Notes: generated by a model from the sequence alone, not told the origin. 7,422 bases of DNA from Paracoccaceae bacterium (GCA_020832725.1 JAFIEC010000037.1:1-7422); one strand, 5' to 3'. Shown: positions 1 through 6,273, numbered from the stretch's first letter. A program made the numbers and translations.

Positions 1-81
1 GACGACCTGAGCCCGCGCGAGGCGCTCGATCTGCTGTATGAATTGCGCGCGCTACTGCCCCAAGGGGATGACGGGGGCTGA
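1..81 (+). CDS. mutS: DNA mismatch repair protein MutS, C-terminal end (partial)
   Basis: Frame 1 is open from the first base to a TGA at 79-81 and gives 26 residues beginning DDLSPREALDLLYELRALL. This matches the usual extreme C-terminus of MutS, where an L(S/T)PREALxLLYxL helix follows the ATPase domain and takes part in dimer/tetramer contacts and MutL interaction. Nothing of the ATPase or mismatch-binding domains lies in the window, so the call rests on this short motif alone. MutS recognises mismatches in newly replicated DNA and starts methyl-independent or methyl-directed repair in the cytoplasm. The gene runs convergently toward grpE. The short acidic/glycine tail after the helix (QGDDGG) is variable in the family. 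Confidence 0.8.
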   Translation, partial: DDLSPREALDLLYELRALLPQGDDGG

Positions 82-153
82 GATGACCGGGCCGAGGCGG
101 CCATCGCGCGCCGCCCGCGAGGGGTGCCGCGCGCCCGACCTTGCGCCGCGCCG
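82..153. other. Convergent mutS/grpE intergenic gap, no clear terminator
   Basis: This 72-base gap lies between the stop codons of two converging genes. It holds two small GC hairpins: a 5-bp stem at 90-94/98-102 with a 3-base loop, and a 5-bp stem at 104-108/116-120 with a 7-base loop. Neither is followed by a T-run in either direction, so neither looks like a standard intrinsic terminator. Termination may be Rho-dependent, or may rest on these weak GC stems. Confidence 0.5.
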
Positions 154-768
154 TCAGCCCTGCGCCGCGCCCTGGGCGGCCGAGGCCACGCCCACCTGCG
201 CGGGGCGCAACAGCCGGTCATGCAGCAGAAAGCCGTCGGTCATCACCTGGATCACGGTGCCGGGCGTGGCCCCGGGCAGCGGAGCCTCGAACATGGCCTG
301 ATGCAGCTGCGGATCAAAGGGCGCGCCGGGTTCGGGCGAGATGCGGGTGATGCGGTGGCGCTGGAAGATGTTCAGCAACTCCCGCATCGTCAGCTCCACC
401 CCTTCCAGCAGGGCACCGGCATGTTCGCGATGGGCCTCGTCGGCGGTGTCGAGCGCGCGGCGCAGGCTGTCGTAGACGGGCAGCAGGTCGCGGGCGAGGC
501 GCGTGGCCCCATAGGCCTCTCCCTCGCGGCGATCCCGCTCGGCGCGCTTGCGGACATTCTCGGTCTCGGCAAGCGAGCGCAGCAGGCGGTCCTTGAGTTC
601 GTCCCGCTCGTTGATCAGGGCCTCGATCTCGGCGTCGAATCCGGGCTCCAGCCCGTCGGGCAGCGCCTCGGTGGCCGCCTCCGCCTGCGCCTCGGGGCCG
701 GGCGCGGATGCGCTGTCTGCCCCCGTGTCCTGCCCGTCTGTCGGCATGTCCTTTTGCGGCTCTGGCAT
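154..768 (-). CDS. grpE: GrpE, nucleotide exchange factor of DnaK
   Basis: The 204-residue protein is of normal GrpE length. GrpE is a cytoplasmic homodimer that releases ADP from DnaK (Hsp70) and resets the DnaK-DnaJ folding cycle; its long helices act as a thermosensor. Residues 1-45 are a low-complexity, Ala/Glu/Pro-rich disordered tail. Residues 46-110 form the long coiled-coil helix (AEIEALINERDELKDRLLR, then ETENVRKRAERDR). A short helical segment follows at about 115-140. The C-terminal beta domain at 150-195 carries the family signature FDPQLHQAMFE and the GTVIQVMTDGFLLHDRLLRP stretch that contacts DnaK. The ATG at 766-768 has a good Shine-Dalgarno (GGAAAGGAAG) about six bases upstream; a second in-frame Met at residue 8 lacks this. 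The gene lies 29 bases downstream of hrcA in the same direction and is probably co-transcribed. The C-terminus AAQGAAQG comes from a short tandem DNA repeat and is not conserved. Confidence 0.97.
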   Translation of the reverse strand: MPEPQKDMPTDGQDTGADSASAPGPEAQAEAATEALPDGLEPGFDAEIEALINERDELKDRLLRSLAETENVRKRAERDRREGEAYGATRLARDLLPVYDSLRRALDTADEAHREHAGALLEGVELTMRELLNIFQRHRITRISPEPGAPFDPQLHQAMFEAPLPGATPGTVIQVMTDGFLLHDRLLRPAQVGVASAAQGAAQG

Positions 769-797
769 GCGTTCTTCCTTTCCTGCGGCCCGGTTCG

Positions 798-1862
798 TCA
801 GTTGCGCTCGGCCAGAAGCTGGCCAACCACCCGCGCCGTGTAATCCACGATCGGCACGATCCGGGCATAGTTGAGTCGGGTCGGCCCGATGACGCCCACC
901 GCACCGATGATCCTGCGGTCTGCGTTCATATACGGTGAGACCACCACAGAGGAACCCGTCAGCGAAAAAAGTTTGTTCTCGGAGCCGATGAACACCCGCA
1001 CCCCGTCGCCTGCCTCGGTCAGGTCGAGGAAGCGGGCGATGTCGCGCTTGCGCTCCAGGTCGTCGAAAAGCTCGCGCACCCGCTCGATGTCCTGGGCGGG
1101 GCGGCTGTCGTCCAGCAGGTTCGCCCGGCCCCGCACGATCAGCCGCTCATGGGGCTGTCCGGCATTCTCCCAGACCGCAAGGCCCCCCTCCACCAGCGCC
1201 CGGGCCAGCGCGTCCAGCTCCTGGCGGCGGGCAGAGATCTCCCGGGTCATGATGTCGCGCAGCTCGGTCAGGGTGCGGCCGGCGGCGAAGGCATTGATGA
1301 AATTCGCCGCGGCGCGCATGTCGGCCGGGGTCTGGCCCGGGGGCGGGGTGAACAGGCGGTTCTCCACATGGCCATCGGCGGTGACCAGAACCACCAGCGC
1401 CCGGTCAGGCGACAGCGACACGAATTCCACATGCCGGATCGGGGCCTGATACTTGGGCGCCAGCACCAGCGAGGCCCCCTGCGTCAGCCCCGAAAGCACC
1501 GAGCCCACCCGGTCGAGCAGCGCCGGAATGGTATCTCCGCCCGATTCGAGGCTGGAATCGATGGCGACACGATCCGCCTCGGTCAGCTCCGACACCTCCA
1601 GCAGCCCGTCGACGAACAGCCGCAGGCCAAGCTGGGTGGGCACCCGCCCGGCCGAGACATGGGGGCTGCCCAGCAGGCCGAGATATTCGAGGTCCTGCAT
1701 CACGTTGCGGATGGTCGCCGCCGAGACCTGTTCCGACAGGCTGCGCGACAGCGTGCGCGAGCCCACCGGATCGCCCGAGGCGAGGTAGGCCTCCACCACG
1801 CGCCGGAACACCTCGCGGCTGCGCTGGTTCATCTCGGAGAGGATATGCGACGTCTCGGTCAT
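798..1862 (-). CDS. hrcA: Heat-inducible transcription repressor HrcA
   Basis: The 354-residue protein is full length for HrcA, the repressor that binds CIRCE operators in front of groESL (and in some bacteria dnaK) and whose folding depends on GroEL. Residues 12-90 form the winged-helix DNA-binding region: a first helix at RSREVFRRVVEAYL, the typical GDPVGSRTLS segment at 30-39, the recognition helix VSAATIRNVMQDLE at 46-59, and the wing SPHVSAGRVPTQLG at 66-79. The rest is the GAF-like ligand/dimerisation domain, ending in a conserved tail (RIIGAVGVIGPTRLNYARIVPIVDYTA). The ATG at 1860-1862 has no visible Shine-Dalgarno. A second Met at residue 11 is the only close alternative start and has none either; I keep the first because related proteins usually have a short stretch before the RSREVFRR helix. 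grpE follows after 29 bases. No CIRCE-like sequence lies upstream. Confidence 0.97.
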   Translation of the reverse strand: MTETSHILSEMNQRSREVFRRVVEAYLASGDPVGSRTLSRSLSEQVSAATIRNVMQDLEYLGLLGSPHVSAGRVPTQLGLRLFVDGLLEVSELTEADRVAIDSSLESGGDTIPALLDRVGSVLSGLTQGASLVLAPKYQAPIRHVEFVSLSPDRALVVLVTADGHVENRLFTPPPGQTPADMRAAANFINAFAAGRTLTELRDIMTREISARRQELDALARALVEGGLAVWENAGQPHERLIVRGRANLLDDSRPAQDIERVRELFDDLERKRDIARFLDLTEAGDGVRVFIGSENKLFSLTGSSVVVSPYMNADRRIIGAVGVIGPTRLNYARIVPIVDYTARVVGQLLAERN

Positions 1863-1887
1863 GTTGTCATGGCGGTTCAGTCGGCTG

Positions 1888-1908
1888 GCGGGCCCGGATC
1901 GGGCCTGC
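1888..1908 (-). promoter_or_regulatory. Hairpin in the predicted hrcA 5' leader
   Basis: On the - strand the RNA can pair GGCCCG with CGGGCC (1905-1900 with 1896-1891) around a 3-base loop, extended past one mismatch by two more G-C pairs. If transcription starts near 1913, this stem lies at the very 5' end of the message, about 25 bases before the hrcA start codon. A 5'-terminal stem of this kind may stabilise the mRNA. There is no T-run after it, so it is not an intrinsic terminator. Confidence 0.4.
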
Positions 1909-1919
1909 GCGACCCTGTA

Positions 1920-1948
1920 CAGCTAGGCGCTGGGCAGGCTTGCGTCAA
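1920..1948 (-). promoter_or_regulatory. Predicted sigma-70-type promoter for hrcA-grpE
   Basis: Read on the - strand, TTGACG (1948-1943) and TAGCTG (1925-1920) are separated by exactly 17 bases. The -35 is close to the alphaproteobacterial housekeeping consensus TTGAC; the -10 is weaker. This would start transcription near 1913, about 50 bases before the hrcA ATG. An 8-bp palindrome CTGTACAG (1915-1922) overlaps the -10 and the expected start point. I see no RpoH-like -35/-10 pair and no CIRCE operator. This is prediction from sequence only. Confidence 0.5.
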
Positions 1949-1990
1949 TGCGCGGCCGGGCCGGGCGGGCGGAGACGGCGGCCTGCGGCC

Positions 1991-2028
1991 TTGCGCCGGG
2001 GGGGCGCGGCGGCTATGCCCCGGCGCAA
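1991..2028 (+). promoter_or_regulatory. 11-bp perfect inverted repeat in the rph leader
   Basis: TTGCGCCGGGG (1991-2001) and its exact reverse complement CCCCGGCGCAA (2018-2028) flank a 16-base spacer. In RNA this gives a strong 11-bp stem ending five bases before the rph Shine-Dalgarno (2033-2039). No T-run follows, and the stem does not itself occlude the ribosome site. It may be a structured leader that protects the transcript or affects initiation, or a DNA operator with half-sites about 27 bases apart. In a GC-rich genome short GC stems are common, but a perfect 11-bp repeat is less easily dismissed. I could not identify a convincing -35/-10 pair for rph in the 181-base divergent region. 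Confidence 0.55.
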
Positions 2029-2032
2029 CCGC

Positions 2033-2039
2033 AGGGGGA
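2033..2039 (+). promoter_or_regulatory. Ribosome binding site that fixes the rph start
   Basis: AGGGGGA ends four bases before the ATG at 2044. The reading frame stays open upstream to an ATG at 1948, which would add 32 Ala/Gly/Arg-rich residues across the inverted repeat. This ribosome site and the family-typical N-terminus MRPSGRK decide for 2044. Confidence 0.8.
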
Positions 2040-2043
2040 CATC

Positions 2044-2757
2044 ATGAGACCATCGGGACGCAAGCCGGACGCGCTGCGCGACATCACCATCGAGACCGGG
2101 ATCACCCGCCATGCCGAGGGCTCCTGCCTGATCCGCATGGGCGGCACCCATGTCATCTGCACCGCCTCGCTGGAAGAGCGCGTGCCCCCCTTCCGGCGCA
2201 ACACCGGGCTGGGCTGGGTCACCGCCGAATACGGGATGCTGCCGCGTGCCACCACCACCCGCAACCGGCGCGAGGCCACCCAGGGCAAGCAGTCCGGCCG
2301 CACCACCGAGATCCAGCGCCTGATCGGGCGGGCGCTGCGGGCGGGGGTCGATCTCTCCGCCCTCGGAGAGCGGCAGATCACCGTGGATTGCGACGTGATC
2401 CAGGCCGATGGCGGAACCCGCTGCGCGGCCATCACCGGGGGCTGGGTCGCGCTGCGGCTGGCGGTGAACAGGCTGATGAAGGCGGGCCAGATCACCTCCG
2501 ACCCGCTGCCGGTGCAGGTGGCGGCCATCAGCTGCGGCATCTGGGGGGGCGTGCCGCTTCTGGATCTCGATTACGCCGAGGACAGCGCAGCCGGCACCGA
2601 TGGCAATTTCGTGCTCACCTCTGCGGGCGGGCTGGTGGAGGTGCAGGGCTCGGCCGAGGGCGCGCCCTTCAGCCGCGACGAGCTGTCCGCCCTTCTCGAT
2701 CTGGCCGAGGCGGGTGCCGCGCAGCTCTTCGAGGCGCAGGCCCGGGCCGTCGCATGA
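2044..2757 (+). CDS. rph: Ribonuclease PH (tRNA nucleotidyltransferase)
   Basis: RNase PH is a phosphate-dependent 3'-5' exoribonuclease. It trims the 3' ends of tRNA precursors and other RNAs, releasing nucleoside diphosphates, and works as a cytoplasmic hexameric ring. The product is 237 residues, the normal family length, and begins with the hallmark MRPSGRK. Residues expected to hold the phosphate are present at the numbering known from Bacillus subtilis: Arg86 (in GKQSGRTTEIQRLIGR) and Thr125-Arg126 (in QADGGTRCAAITG). The SLEERVPPF and GWVTAEYGMLPRAT segments at 42-70 and the RNase PH domain 2 region after about 145 (VAAISCGIWGGVPLLDLDYAED) are intact, so the enzyme should be active. 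It is the first gene of a + strand operon; its TGA overlaps the rdgB ATG (ATGA), which suggests translational coupling. It diverges from hrcA, with a structured leader between them. Confidence 0.97.
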   Translation: MRPSGRKPDALRDITIETGITRHAEGSCLIRMGGTHVICTASLEERVPPFRRNTGLGWVTAEYGMLPRATTTRNRREATQGKQSGRTTEIQRLIGRALRAGVDLSALGERQITVDCDVIQADGGTRCAAITGGWVALRLAVNRLMKAGQITSDPLPVQVAAISCGIWGGVPLLDLDYAEDSAAGTDGNFVLTSAGGLVEVQGSAEGAPFSRDELSALLDLAEAGAAQLFEAQARAVA

Positions 2758-3365
2758 CCCGCCGCTTCGAGGGGGATCGGCTGCTGGTGGCCACCCACAA
2801 CCTCGGCAAGCTCGAGGAGATCGCGGCCCTGCTGGCACCGCGCGGGGTGATCTGCACCTCTGCGGCAGACCACGGCCTCCCCGAGCCTGCCGAGACCGAG
2901 AGCACCTTTGCCGGCAATGCCAGGATCAAGGCCCATGCCGCGGCCCGCGCGACCGGCCTGCCGGCGCTGTCGGACGATTCCGGGCTGGTGGTCGATGGGC
3001 TGGGCGGCGCGCCCGGTGTGCACACCGCCGATTGGGCCGAAACCGGCCAGGGGCGCGATTTCGTCATGGCGATGGAGCGTCTGTGGCACGAGCTGGAGGC
3101 CGCCCGCGCACCCGAGCCGCGCAATGCGCGGTTCTGCTGCACCCTGGTGCTGGCCTGGCCCGACGGCCATGACGAGCTGTTCGAGGGCATGGTTCATGGC
3201 CGCATCGTCTGGCCCATGCGCGGCGTGCTGGGCCACGGCTTCGATCCGGTCTTCCTGCCCGACGGGCATGAGCTGACCTTTGGCGAGATGGACCGCTGGG
3301 AGAAGAACCGCCTCTCCCATCGGGCGGACGCCATCGCCCGGCTTGTGGAGGGCTGCTTTTCGTGA
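2754..3365 (+). CDS. rdgB: dITP/XTP pyrophosphatase (RdgB/HAM1 family)
   Basis: This family hydrolyses non-canonical purine nucleoside triphosphates (dITP, ITP, XTP) to the monophosphate and pyrophosphate and keeps deaminated purines out of DNA and RNA. The 203-residue product is of typical length for the homodimeric cytoplasmic enzyme. Visible motifs are the nucleotide-binding loop VATHNLGKLEEI (12-23), the catalytic/metal region SDDSGLVVDGLGGAPG (with DDSG at 74-77), GHGFDPVFLPDG, and the C-terminal base-recognition stretch KNRLSHRADA. The form VHTADWAE in place of the more common YSARxA looks like a lineage variant; I see no missing key residue. The start is set by the 4-base ATGA overlap with rph, and initiation is probably coupled because no strong ribosome site is close. 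Its TGA in turn overlaps the hemW GTG. The rph-rdgB pair is a common linkage in many bacteria. Confidence 0.96.
   Translation: MTRRFEGDRLLVATHNLGKLEEIAALLAPRGVICTSAADHGLPEPAETESTFAGNARIKAHAAARATGLPALSDDSGLVVDGLGGAPGVHTADWAETGQGRDFVMAMERLWHELEAARAPEPRNARFCCTLVLAWPDGHDELFEGMVHGRIVWPMRGVLGHGFDPVFLPDGHELTFGEMDRWEKNRLSHRADAIARLVEGCFS
3347..3352 (+). promoter_or_regulatory. Ribosome binding site supporting the hemW GTG start
   Basis: GGAGGG inside the last codons of rdgB lies nine bases before the GTG at 3362. With the GTGA overlap of the rdgB stop it supports GTG as the true hemW start. Confidence 0.65.
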
Positions 3366-4516
3366 GCGTTCCGGGCGGATTCGCGCTGTATCTGCACTGG
3401 CCCTTCTGCGCCGCGAAATGCCCCTATTGCGACTTCAATTCCCATGTCCGCAGCCATGTGGACCATGACCGCTGGCAGCGCGCCTATCTCGCCGAGATCG
3501 ACCGCGCCGCCGCCGAGACCGGGGGCCGTGTCCTCGGGTCGGTCTTTCTGGGCGGGGGCACGCCCAGTCTGATGCCCCCCGATCTGGTGGCCGCCCTGCT
3601 GGAGCGGGTGCGCGCATGCTGGACACTGGCCCCAGGGGCCGAGATCACGCTGGAGGCCAATCCCACCTCGGTGGAGGCCGGGCGCTTTCGCGGCTTTGCC
3701 GAGGCCGGGGTCAACCGGGTGTCCATGGGGGTGCAATCGTTCATCGACGATGATCTGCGCGCCCTGGGCCGGATGCACAGCGCCGCCGAGGCGCGGGCGG
3801 CCTTTGATATTGCCCGGGCCCATTTCGCGCGCGTCTCCTTCGATCTGATCTATGCCCGCCAGAACCAGACCCCAGAGGGCTGGCGGCAGGAGTTGCAGGC
3901 GGCGCTGGAGATGGCGGTGGACCATCTGTCGCTGTATCAGCTGACCATCGAGGAGGGCACCGCCTTTGGTTCCCTGCATGCGCGGGGCCGTCTGCGCGGC
4001 CTGCCCGACGAGGATCGCGCCGCCGACATGTGGGAGATCACGCAGGAGGCCTGTGCGGCGGCGGGCCTTCCGGCCTATGAAATCTCCAACCACGCACGCC
4101 CCGGCGCGGAATCGCGCCACAATCTCGTGTATTGGCGCGGCGGGGACTGGCTGGGCATCGGCCCCGGCGCCCATGGCCGTCTGACCCTGGGAGGCCAGAG
4201 GCTGGCCACGGATACGCTGCGCGCGCCCGAAGACTGGCTCTCGGCGGTGGAGCAGCACGGCAGCGGCGAGCGACCCCGGGCGGTCATCCCGCCCGAAGAG
4301 CAGGCAACGGAATATCTGTTGATGGCGGCCCGTCTGGCCGAAGGCGTTGATTTGAAACGCTTATCCATGCTTTCAGGGTCGATCGACGAAACCCGCGCCG
4401 CCGGGATGGCGGCCGATGGCCTGCTGGAGATTGGGCCCGAGCGGCTGCGCGTCACCGCTGCGGGGCGGCCGATCCTGAATGCGGTCCTGCGCGCGCTGCT
4501 GCCCGATCACCCCTGA
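3362..4516 (+). CDS. hemW: HemW, radical-SAM-family heme chaperone (HemN-like)
   Basis: The 384-residue protein begins at a GTG. Residues 16-25 are CAAKCPYCDF, the CxxxCxxC motif (Cys16, Cys20, Cys23) that binds a [4Fe-4S] cluster. The residue two places after the last Cys is Phe25, as in HemW; true HemN coproporphyrinogen dehydrogenases have CxxxCxxCxC. The radical SAM barrel continues with FLGGGTPS (GGGTP at 64-68), ITLEANPTS, NRVSMGVQSF and VSFDLIYAR. The HNxxYW motif tied to heme binding in HemW is present as HNLVYW at 253-258, followed by LGIGPGAHG. The C-terminal HemN-type domain runs from about 310 to the end. HemW is thought to deliver heme to membrane respiratory proteins, so an annotation as anaerobic coproporphyrinogen oxidase would be misleading. 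It is the last gene of the rph-rdgB-hemW operon and ends inside the tail of convergent parB (10-base overlap). A patch at 4346-4378 has unusually low GC and rare codons, including TTA. Confidence 0.95.
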   Translation: MSVPGGFALYLHWPFCAAKCPYCDFNSHVRSHVDHDRWQRAYLAEIDRAAAETGGRVLGSVFLGGGTPSLMPPDLVAALLERVRACWTLAPGAEITLEANPTSVEAGRFRGFAEAGVNRVSMGVQSFIDDDLRALGRMHSAAEARAAFDIARAHFARVSFDLIYARQNQTPEGWRQELQAALEMAVDHLSLYQLTIEEGTAFGSLHARGRLRGLPDEDRAADMWEITQEACAAAGLPAYEISNHARPGAESRHNLVYWRGGDWLGIGPGAHGRLTLGGQRLATDTLRAPEDWLSAVEQHGSGERPRAVIPPEEQATEYLLMAARLAEGVDLKRLSMLSGSIDETRAAGMAADGLLEIGPERLRVTAAGRPILNAVLRALLPDHP

Positions 4517-5430
4517 GGGACGATGCGGGAAGACGGGTCGGACAGCACCGCGCAGATCCGGTCCAGCGTTTCCAGATCGTTGTAATGGATCTGCACATAG
4601 CCCATGCCCGAAACCAGCTCGTGGGTGATGCTGACGGGCAGCCCGATCGCTGCCGACAGATCCCCCTCCAGCGCACGGGTATCGGCATCCTTCTCGGGCC
4701 GGGGCCGGGGTGCGCGTTCGGGCGCCGGCAGGCTCTCGGACAGGCCCGCGCGTTTGGCAAGATGCTCGGTCTGGCGCACGGACAGGCCCCGCGCCACCAC
4801 CTGCCGCGCCAGATCCGACGGATTCTCGGTGGGCACCAGCGCGCGCGCATGGCCCGCGCTCAGCTTGCCCGCGCGCAGCAGCGCCAGCACATCGTCGGGC
4901 AGCGACACCAGCCGCAGGGTGTTGGCGATATGGCTGCGGCTCTTGCCCAGGGCGGCGGCAAGCTTTTCCTGGGTATGGCCGAACCGTTCCATCAGCTGGG
5001 CATAGGCCTGGGCCTCTTCGGCGGCATTCAGGTCGGCGCGCTGGATGTTCTCGATCAGCGCCACCTCCAGCGCCTCGGTATCGTCGAGATCGCGCAGCAG
5101 GACCGGCACCTCATGGACCTGCGCACGCTGCGCCGCGCGCCAGCGGCGCTCTCCGGCGACGATCTGGTATTCGCCCTCATGGGTCGGGTCGGGGCGCACG
5201 ATAAGCGGCTGCAACACCCCCTTCTCGCGGATGGAGCGGGTGAGATCCGCCAGCGCCTCGTCATCGAAATCGCGCCGGGGTTGGGCCGGATTGGGCCGGA
5301 TGCGCGCCACCGGAACCATCCGGTCGGGGCTGCGCGGGCTTGCCTGTTCGGGCGCATCCAGCGCCACATCGGCCATCAGCGCCGACAGCCCCCGTCCCAG
5401 CCCGCGCCGATCGCGTGGATTACCCGACAT
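4507..5430 (-). CDS. parB: Chromosome-partitioning protein ParB (parS-binding CTPase clamp)
   Basis: ParB binds parS, hydrolyses CTP, closes into a clamp that slides along DNA, recruits SMC and stimulates ParA. The 307-residue product has the full family architecture: the N-terminal ParA-interacting GLGRGLSALM (10-19), the CTP-binding domain with PNPAQPRRDFDD (47-57) and the catalytic GERRWRA box (93-99), the ENIQRADLNAAEEA stretch (127-140), the helix-turn-helix with GHTQEKLAAALGKSRSHIANTLRL (151-174), and a C-terminal dimerisation domain after a Pro/Arg/Glu-rich linker (about 236-252). I choose the ATG at 5428-5430 because a strong AGGAGGAGGG ribosome site precedes it and the N-terminus then matches the family; the upstream ATG at 5481 would add 17 basic residues. 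The start overlaps the end of parA by 11 bases. The 3' end overlaps convergent hemW by 10 bases. A cognate parS lies about 1.4 kb upstream in rsmG. Confidence 0.97.
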   Translation of the reverse strand: MSGNPRDRRGLGRGLSALMADVALDAPEQASPRSPDRMVPVARIRPNPAQPRRDFDDEALADLTRSIREKGVLQPLIVRPDPTHEGEYQIVAGERRWRAAQRAQVHEVPVLLRDLDDTEALEVALIENIQRADLNAAEEAQAYAQLMERFGHTQEKLAAALGKSRSHIANTLRLVSLPDDVLALLRAGKLSAGHARALVPTENPSDLARQVVARGLSVRQTEHLAKRAGLSESLPAPERAPRPRPEKDADTRALEGDLSAAIGLPVSITHELVSGMGYVQIHYNDLETLDRICAVLSDPSSRIVPQG

Positions 5431-6271
5431 CCGCACCCTCCTCCTGGCGTGGCCCGGCCGCCCCGCCCGCGCCCAGACCATTGCGTTGCAACACTTCTTC
5501 GGCCAATGCCGTATAGGCCAGGCTGCCCGCCGAGGCCGGATCGTACATCAGCACCGGCATCGCATAGCTGGGCGCCTCGCTCAGCCGGACATTGCGCGGC
5601 ACCAGCGTCCGGAAAACCAGATCGCCCAGATTCTCGCGCGCATCGGCCTCCACCTGACGGGAGAGGTTGTTGCGCCGGTCATACATCGTCAGCACCACCC
5701 CCTCGATCCGCAGCCCGGGGTTGGCCGCCTGCCGCACTTCGCGCACCGTCAGCATCAGTTGCGACAGCCCCTCTAGCGCAAAGAACTCGGTCTGCAGCGG
5801 CACCAGCACCGAATCGGCCGCCACCATCGCATTGACCGTCAGCAGGTTGAGCGAGGGCGGGCAATCGATCAGCACGAAATCGGGGGCCAGCCCCGCCGCC
5901 ATGCCCGCCCGCAGCTTGGAGCGCAGACGAAAGATGCGTCCGGGGTCGTTGACCAGCGCCACATCGGCAGAACTCAGATCGGTTGTGGCGGGGGCCAGCA
6001 TCAGACCGGGAACATCGGTCTGCATGGCGACATCCGACAGGTCGGCATCCTCGATCAGAAGGTCATAGGTGGTGCGCGTCCGCGCCTCGGGCCCGACACC
6101 CAGCCCGGTGGATGCATTGCCCTGAGGGTCGAAATCCACCACCAGCACGGGATGCCCCGCCGCCGCCAACGCCGTGCCCAGGTTGATGGCGGTCGTGGTC
6201 TTGCCCACCCCGCCCTTCTGGTTGGCAATGGCGATGATCTTGGGGCCTGCCTGCCCGGTCGCGTCAGCCAC
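5420..6271 (-). CDS. parA: Chromosome-partitioning ATPase ParA
   Basis: ParA is the deviant-Walker-A ATPase that binds DNA non-specifically as an ATP dimer and moves ParB-parS complexes. The 283-residue product shows KGGVGKTTT at 19-27 with the signature Lys19 and the P-loop Lys24, the A' box VLVVDFDPQGNASTGLG (42-58) and the Walker B FVLIDCPPSLN (132-142). The switch-like EFFALEGLSQL (162-172) and the tail VRLSEAPSYAMPVLMYDP follow. The start is taken as the GTG at 6269-6271 (MADATGQAGPK), because GGAGG lies six bases upstream and it begins two bases after the rsmG stop. An open frame continues further upstream through rsmG, but with Gly/Arg-rich sequence unlike the family. The stop TAA overlaps the start of parB by 11 bases. 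The last ~20 residues, Gly/Ala/Glu-rich, exceed the usual family end and are likely disordered. Confidence 0.97.
   Translation of the reverse strand: MADATGQAGPKIIAIANQKGGVGKTTTAINLGTALAAAGHPVLVVDFDPQGNASTGLGVGPEARTRTTYDLLIEDADLSDVAMQTDVPGLMLAPATTDLSSADVALVNDPGRIFRLRSKLRAGMAAGLAPDFVLIDCPPSLNLLTVNAMVAADSVLVPLQTEFFALEGLSQLMLTVREVRQAANPGLRIEGVVLTMYDRRNNLSRQVEADARENLGDLVFRTLVPRNVRLSEAPSYAMPVLMYDPASAGSLAYTALAEEVLQRNGLGAGGAAGPRQEEGADVG
5436..5445 (-). promoter_or_regulatory. Strong ribosome binding site for parB
   Basis: On the - strand AGGAGGAGGG ends five bases before the ATG at 5430. It lies inside the last codons of parA. Its strength suggests ParB is translated efficiently in its own right and not only by coupling to ParA, and it decides the start codon. 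Confidence 0.8.
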
Positions 6272-6273
6272 GC

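Noticed and set aside
1542..1560. Inverted repeat CGATTC/GAATCG with a 7-base spacer inside hrcA, containing two GANTC methylation motifs
   Set aside because: The arms are only 6 bp and encode Asp-Ser and Glu-Ser codons; GANTC sites occur scattered through the window without clustering.
1948..2043. Upstream in-frame ATG that would extend RNase PH by 32 residues
   Set aside because: The extension is Ala/Gly/Arg-rich and absent from the family; the 2044 start has a strong ribosome site and the hallmark MRPSGRK N-terminus.
1149..3365. A 738-codon open frame on the + strand running from inside hrcA through rph into rdgB
   Set aside because: Its 3' part is rdgB. The rest is antisense to hrcA and out of frame with rph, with Arg/Gly/Ala/His-rich composition typical of GC-rich shadow frames; rph and hrcA have clear family motifs.
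3194..4258. A 354-codon open frame on the - strand opposite hemW
   Set aside because: Shadow of hemW, which has intact radical SAM and HNxxYW motifs; no sensible ribosome site or domain.
4361..4369. Possible DnaA box (TTATCCATG) and a replication origin near parAB
   Set aside because: Only seven of nine bases match, the site is single and inside hemW, and there is no box cluster or AT-rich unwinding region.
5281..5300. Exact 10-bp tandem repeat (TTGGGCCGGA twice) inside parB
   Set aside because: It encodes the conserved RPNPAQP segment of ParB. Two copies of a GC-rich 10-mer are explained by the Pro codons, and two copies are too few for a convincing phase-variable tract.
4585..5835. A 416-codon open frame on the + strand opposite parB and parA
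   Set aside because: Antisense to two well-supported genes, with Pro/Arg/His-rich low-complexity translation and no recognisable domain. Long antisense frames are expected at this GC content.
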